Positions 6,240 to 7,465 of a stretch of DNA of 7,465 nt are shown here, in pieces (positions within the stretch are counted from its first letter, which is position 1; each line of letters begins with the position of its first letter). This DNA comes from EC70 sp018675395. Its GTDB lineage: Bacteria > Verrucomicrobiota > Verrucomicrobiia > Verrucomicrobiales > DEV007. The stretch is taken from positions 1 through 7,465 of the forward strand of contig JABGYE010000103.1 of assembly GCA_018675395.1 (NCBI GenBank), given 5' to 3'. A program made the position numbers and the translations under genes. The notes under the pieces were generated by a model. The model saw nothing but the letters and a program-made list of their open reading frames with translations. It did no database searches and was not told the DNA's origin.

Positions 6240-6542
6240 ATGAAAGAGGCAGATTTTAAATTAATCCGTAGAAGTTTTATTTGTAGGATCATTTTCACTT
6301 TACTTGGAACCGCCTCCTTAATGGCTGCCTCTTACTACAATTTTATATATTTTGGAATATTAATCACTGGAGTCATTTCATTGCCTTTCTTTTTTATTAT
6401 GAGCTCTAAATTCTATCCAGATTCATCGGACTTCTTTAGCGCCAAGTACAAAAACTTTTCACGAGAAAGAAAAGGGTTGGATTTAATCGCTGATGATTCC
6501 AGCATTAGGGGCGATCACTTCGATGATTATCGAAGAGGATAG
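6240..6542 (+). CDS. Small two-helix membrane protein, unknown function
   Basis: A 100-residue protein with a basic N-terminus (K-L-I-R-R), two hydrophobic segments (about 12-31 and 35-56) joined by a very short turn, and a polar charged tail (57-100) rich in Asp and Arg. By the positive-inside rule both ends probably face the cytoplasm, forming a helical hairpin. The open frame reaches back to a GTG at 6150, but that would overlap the Cys-rich gene by 65 bases; the ATG at 6240 leaves a 25-base gap and starts just before the first helix. No Shine-Dalgarno is seen. The uracil-DNA glycosylase gene starts 21 bases downstream, so cotranscription is likely. I do not recognise the family. The short length leaves some doubt, but clean spacing on both sides supports a real gene. 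Confidence 0.65.
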   Translation: MKEADFKLIRRSFICRIIFTLLGTASLMAASYYNFIYFGILITGVISLPFFFIMSSKFYPDSSDFFSAKYKNFSRERKGLDLIADDSSIRGDHFDDYRRG

Positions 6543-6563
6543 CAAATTCAAAGTACATAAAAA

Positions 6564-7373
6564 ATGGATGAGCAAAAGCGATCTAGTATAAGTGCAGGCT
6601 TGAAGTCACTATCCTGTCACTTAGATAAGATCAATAGGTCGGGAGTTAATCACATTAGATTGAGTGAGGACTCACAGGGGAAACTGCTTCATTTTAAAGA
6701 AAAAATAAGCGCTCAGTTCAAGCCACAACTGAATGGTGGCTCTGGCGAGAGTAATGCTGAATTAATTGAACTTATAAAAAATAAGGTTTTACAGTCCAAT
6801 GAAATCAAAAGGATTGAAACACTTCGAAAGAAGCTCGTTTTTTCTACAGGAAATCCAGAATCTAAAATAATTTTTATTGGTGAAGCTCCTGGGCAAGAAG
6901 AAGAAATTCAGGGTGAACCTTTCGTAGGTTCTTCAGGTCAGCTGCTAACAAAGATAATTAATGCTATGGGCCTTAAGCGGGAAGACGTTTACATTTCTAA
7001 TATTGTAAAGTACCGACCGAAGGTAGAGGGAGGTAGACAAGGAGCTTCGAATCGTAAGCCTAGCAATGAAGAAGTAGCGAAGTCATTGCCATTCATATTT
7101 GAAGAGATTGACGTCATTAAGCCTATAGTCGTCGTCGCGCTTGGGGGAACTGCAATGCAGGGGCTTTTAAATATTAACGGAACCATATCCTCTGCACGAG
7201 GAAATTTATACGAATGCCAAGGCACAAAAGCCATCGTTACTTATCATCCGTCATTTTTGCTTAGGAGTAAATCTCCTAACCGGGACAAAAGGAAATTGTG
7301 GGAGGATATGTTGGTGGCTATGAAACTTTTGGGATTGGAAATAACTAAAAAGCAAAAGAATTACTTTAAGTGA
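6564..7373 (+). CDS. Family-4-like uracil-DNA glycosylase lacking Fe-S cysteines
   Basis: A 269-residue protein whose C-terminal two thirds (about 85-260) matches family 4 uracil-DNA glycosylases, which cut uracil from DNA at the start of base excision repair. Visible motifs are G-E-A-P-G-Q-E-E-E (106-114) and G-E-P-F-V-G (117-122) of the uracil pocket, S-N-R-K-P-S-N-E-E (162-170), V-V-A-L-G (190-194) and Y-H-P-S-F-L-L-R (227-234), containing the leucine-loop His. The four cluster cysteines are missing: K-C-R-P has become K-Y-R-P (Tyr150), Ser174 lies near the fourth position, and no C-x-x-C precedes the G-N of the first strand. The only cysteines are Cys18 and Cys218. The first 80 or so residues are a charged extension beyond the family's usual length of about 200. 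The ATG at 6564 is 21 bases after the preceding gene. Loss of activity is possible, but the pocket looks intact. Confidence 0.87.
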   Translation: MDEQKRSSISAGLKSLSCHLDKINRSGVNHIRLSEDSQGKLLHFKEKISAQFKPQLNGGSGESNAELIELIKNKVLQSNEIKRIETLRKKLVFSTGNPESKIIFIGEAPGQEEEIQGEPFVGSSGQLLTKIINAMGLKREDVYISNIVKYRPKVEGGRQGASNRKPSNEEVAKSLPFIFEEIDVIKPIVVVALGGTAMQGLLNINGTISSARGNLYECQGTKAIVTYHPSFLLRSKSPNRDKRKLWEDMLVAMKLLGLEITKKQKNYFK

Positions 7374-7380
7374 TTAACTA

Positions 7381-7465
7381 TTAGGACTCTTCTTCGTTTG
7401 GACTCTCCTCAGTCTCCTCAGTCTCCTCAGTCTCCTCAGTCTCCTCAGTCTCCTCAGTCTCCTCA
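7381..7465 (-). CDS. C-terminal end of a gene with a Glu-Glu-Thr repeat tail (partial)
   Basis: A minus-strand frame is open from the right edge to the TAA at 7381-7383. It reads repeated Glu-Glu-Thr units, then E-E-S-P-N-E-E-E-S and stop. The terminal codons after the repeat are also acidic and Ser-rich, and the reading avoids stops, so a highly acidic, probably disordered C-terminal tail is the natural explanation. The gene converges on the uracil-DNA glycosylase gene with only seven bases between the stop codons and no terminator hairpin. The body of the protein lies outside the window, so its family cannot be named. Confidence 0.7.
   Translation of the reverse strand, partial: EETEETEETEETEETEETEESPNEEES
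7405..7465 (-). repeat. 9-base tandem repeat, six full copies plus seven bases
   Basis: The unit CTCCTCAGT on the plus strand recurs without a single change from 7405 to the window edge. On the coding strand each unit is Glu-Glu-Thr. Because codons for the same residues could vary but do not, the array is likely young and grows or shrinks by polymerase slippage. A nine-base unit keeps the frame. Confidence 0.9.

Noticed and set aside
7405..7465. CRISPR array or non-coding satellite at the right edge
   Set aside because: Units are 9 bases with no spacers, and all are in frame as Glu-Glu-Thr with a fitting acidic terminus and stop.

Overview
This is a compact, moderately AT-rich bacterial window. 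Eight complete protein genes are visible, plus the C-terminal end of a ninth at the right edge and an undecidable fragment at the left edge. No rRNA, tRNA, CRISPR array or insertion sequence is seen, and no gap between genes exceeds 179 bases. Protein style suggests a marine member of the Planctomycetes-Verrucomicrobia group, most likely Verrucomicrobia. The hints are a secreted PQQ-type propeller beginning with a W-x-x-F-R-G motif, a halogenase-like flavoprotein next to a HemN-like radical SAM protein, and a family-4-like uracil-DNA glycosylase ending in K-K-Q-K-N-Y-F. This assignment comes from remembered family resemblance, not from a search. Shine-Dalgarno sequences are mostly absent; one clear case (AGGA, 3130-3133) decides a start.

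Left and centre (about 71-5592) are all on the minus strand, read from right to left. The order is: secreted eight-bladed PQQ-like propeller (4453-5592), HemN-like radical SAM enzyme (3105-4424), chorismate-lyase-like protein (2546-3121, overlapping the previous gene by 17 bases) and FAD-dependent halogenase-like oxidoreductase (1251-2495). A 179-base gap with a perfect 8+8 dyad follows, then a hotdog acyl-CoA thioesterase (640-1071) and a five-helix EamA/DMT-like membrane protein (71-628). The tight packing from 5592 to 1251 looks like one operon. The thioesterase and membrane protein probably have their own promoter.

The right part (5693-7373) is on the plus strand, divergent from the operon across a 100-base AT-rich intergenic region. 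It holds a small protein with four CxxC pairs, a 100-residue two-helix membrane protein, and a uracil-DNA glycosylase-like protein that has lost the four iron-sulfur cysteines of family 4. Seven bases after that stop codon, a convergent minus-strand gene ends in a Glu-Glu-Thr repeat encoded by a perfect 9-base tandem repeat that runs off the window.

The most interesting unit is the radical SAM / chorismate-lyase-like / halogenase-like trio, possibly with the thioesterase. The families fit a small pathway that takes an aromatic acid from chorismate and modifies it with a radical enzyme and a flavoenzyme. The product is unknown and the pathway is inference.
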